Notes under the pieces: generated by a model
What the model saw: the letters and a program-made list of their open reading frames with translations, nothing else
Database searches by the model: none
What the model was told of the DNA's origin: nothing
Made by a program: the position numbers and the translations under genes
Shown: piece after piece, positions 62,792-64,000 of the stretch
How positions within the stretch are numbered: position 1 is the first letter of the stretch
Layout of the letters: every line of letters starts with the position of its first letter
Assembly (NCBI GenBank): GCA_025210775.1
Contig: JAOARB010000007.1
Span: forward strand, 1 to 64,000
DNA from: Prolixibacteraceae bacterium
GTDB lineage: Bacteria; Bacteroidota; Bacteroidia; Bacteroidales; Prolixibacteraceae
Direction of reading: 5' to 3'
DNA length: 64,000 nucleotides

Positions 62792-63805
62792 ATGATTCTA
62801 GATAAAATAACAAAAGAGTATGTCGATAAGGTATTTTTGGATGAAGAAGAATATCTTGGAAAAAATAAAAAGGTAAACCAGACTGTACCTAAAGTTTCTG
62901 TCTGGGTTATTACTTATAATCAAGAAAAGTATATTTCAGAGTGTCTTGATAGTATTTTGATGCAGGAGGTTGATTTTGACTATGAAATAGTAATAGGCGA
63001 AGATGGCTCATCCGATAATACTAGGGAGATCTGTAAAAAATATGCAGATAAGTATCCCGAAAAAATAAGATTGTTTTTAAGAGATCGAGAAAAATCAGCT
63101 ATTTATGACAGAAATGGTAAATTTAAACGTAGTATTAACAGTTTCCTAACCTTCAAGGCTTGTAGAGCAGATTATGTCGCTTTATGTGAAGGCGATGATT
63201 ATTGGACATGCAAAGATAAGCTAAAGTTACAATACAATATCGTAAAAGATGACTCAAATGTTTCTATGGTTTATATGGATCATACTATTAGAAATAGAAG
63301 AACAGGTAAGATGAAGGTTTCTTCAACAAAACAATTTAAATGTTTTAAGAATAATATTTCTAAAATAGATAAGATACATACTTCTACATTGTTAGTTAGT
63401 AGATCATGTATTTATTTCAATGAAAATTGGATGTATAATTTGAATATAACAGATCTTACTATAAAAATTAAAGCAATTATTTTAGGTGATATTAGGTATG
63501 TTAAAAAACGAGTGTCTGTTTATAATATCTTTAATGAAGGATCATGGTCTAGTACATTAGTTGATAAAAGAATTCTTTTGAAAAGTTATAAAAGTTGGTT
63601 GATATTGTTAAATTATTTGAAGGGTAGAGGTTATTTTAGTACTGTGCAATATGTTAAAAATAGAGAGTTAAGGAGATATAGAAGCTCGATTAGAATTGTA
63701 TTAATAGAAAAGAAAAATATATTTTTAGCAGTTTTATGTTTATTACCTGTGTTTCTTATGAGACAGTATAGTATTTATACCCATAAGAGATATTGGAAAT
63801 TATAG
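62792..63805 (+). CDS. GT2-family glycosyltransferase
   Basis: The product has 337 residues. GT-A start VSVWVITYNQEKYISECLDSILMQEVDFDYEIVIGEDGSSDNT is followed by ADYVALCEGDDYWTCKDKLKLQ, where the GEDGS and EGDDYW acids bind the metal and nucleotide sugar. The C-terminal third is basic with a hydrophobic stretch (IFLAVLCLLPVFLM), so it probably associates with the inner membrane. It would add one sugar to the lipid-linked repeat unit. The donor is unknown. It follows the acyltransferase after 22 bases. Codon use is markedly AT-rich, as in the neighbours, which is usual for horizontally exchanged O-antigen genes. Confidence 0.92.
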   Translation: MILDKITKEYVDKVFLDEEEYLGKNKKVNQTVPKVSVWVITYNQEKYISECLDSILMQEVDFDYEIVIGEDGSSDNTREICKKYADKYPEKIRLFLRDREKSAIYDRNGKFKRSINSFLTFKACRADYVALCEGDDYWTCKDKLKLQYNIVKDDSNVSMVYMDHTIRNRRTGKMKVSSTKQFKCFKNNISKIDKIHTSTLLVSRSCIYFNENWMYNLNITDLTIKIKAIILGDIRYVKKRVSVYNIFNEGSWSSTLVDKRILLKSYKSWLILLNYLKGRGYFSTVQYVKNRELRRYRSSIRIVLIEKKNIFLAVLCLLPVFLMRQYSIYTHKRYWKL

Positions 63806-63826
63806 ACTAAATATTTTTCTATCCAA

Positions 63827-64000
63827 ATGAAAAAGATCTTATCTGTAGAGTATTTATTACTTTTTTGTTACTTTTTGTTTAAGTGTTTTTATCTTCTACC
63901 TAGTGGCTTATTACAAATATTTGATTTGTTTTTTATTATTTGCTTTAGTCTAATGTCTATTAGACAAAAGTTAGTCTGGAATAACCCTTTTTTGGTTCGT
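63827..64000 (+). CDS. Start of a polytopic membrane protein, possible Wzy polymerase (3' end outside window)
   Basis: An ATG at 63827 opens a frame of 58 codons that is still open at the window end. It reads MKKILSVEYLLLFCYFLFKC, then FYLLPSGLLQIFDLFFIICF and a short basic loop SIRQKLVW. Two hydrophobic spans separated by a short loop fit the start of an O-antigen polymerase or ligase. The Wzx, Wza and Wzc genes upstream call for a Wzy, none of which is present earlier. The product cannot be confirmed from this fragment. Confidence 0.6.
   Translation, partial: MKKILSVEYLLLFCYFLFKCFYLLPSGLLQIFDLFFIICFSLMSIRQKLVWNNPFLVR

Noticed and set aside
1..64000. tRNA, rRNA, prophage, integrase or intact insertion sequence
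   Set aside because: No cloverleaf with a GTTCGAAT-type arm, no rRNA core sequence, and no transposase or integrase motif was recognised on reading both strands; a tRNA or IS search by program would settle it.

Overview
The window reads as a chromosomal segment of an AT-rich, probably marine or gut-type member of the Bacteroidota (Bacteroidales/Marinilabiliales-like). The evidence is a SusC/SusD pair with its own ECF sigma and FecR anti-sigma factors, a type IX secretion sorting domain, a BspA-type leucine-rich-repeat protein, Bacteroidota-type promoters (TTTG / TAnnTTTG), lipoproteins with acidic surface-export signals, and a probable PPi-dependent PEP carboxykinase. No species can be named from sequence alone. 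No tRNA, rRNA, CRISPR array, prophage or intact insertion sequence was seen.

Bases 1-21840 are mostly housekeeping or small accessory genes: the end of a DUF6266-like protein, an HxlR regulator convergent with a VOC-fold protein, a lipoprotein gene bracketed by a perfect 115-bp direct repeat, a short-chain dehydrogenase, rmuC, a Sel1-repeat protein, the large PEPCK-like enzyme, nth, two overlapping exported-protein genes, a gene-poor stretch of about 1.1 kb with orphan hairpins, a type IX cargo protein, a BspA-like protein, an NhaC antiporter, an ECF sigma factor, an RluA-type pseudouridine synthase and a succinate/acetate CoA-transferase.

Bases 21899-37674 are a polysaccharide-utilisation locus on the minus strand: ECF sigma, FecR, SusC, SusD, GH92, GH92, a PKD-BSP metallopeptidase lipoprotein, and a GH92 fused to chitobiase-C-like and PA14 domains. 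Three exo-alpha-mannosidases plus a surface peptidase suggest mannosylated glycoprotein as substrate.

Bases 37889-44042 hold a flavodoxin-fold oxidoreductase, a CstA transporter, a CatB-type acetyltransferase, a PKD lipoprotein, and a nickel superoxide dismutase whose signal peptide ends exactly where the Ni-binding N-terminus must begin.

Bases 44332-64000 are an exopolysaccharide/O-antigen locus on the plus strand: rfbB-rfbA, a first Wzc-type tyrosine kinase, a Wza-type exporter with a second Wzc, a third Wzc, a second rfbB-rfbA, a Wzx flippase, a DegT aminotransferase, a MaoC-like hydratase, a CitE-like lyase, a PglD-like acyltransferase, a GT2 glycosyltransferase and the start of a probable Wzy. 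The sugar genes fit a dTDP-4-amino-4,6-dideoxyhexose. The embedded CoA lyase/hydratase pair suggests an unusual N-acyl group. Composite intergenic repeats sit in the gaps of this locus, and two transcription units start with leaders sharing a GGCGAAGCTGTA box and competing hairpin arms.

The most interesting items are the acyl-sugar gene set (59665-62769), the shared leaders (46970-47070 and 49981-50040), the three Wzc kinases with repeat-encoded Tyr tails, the exported NiSOD, the PPi-PEPCK and the 115-bp-repeat lipoprotein unit.
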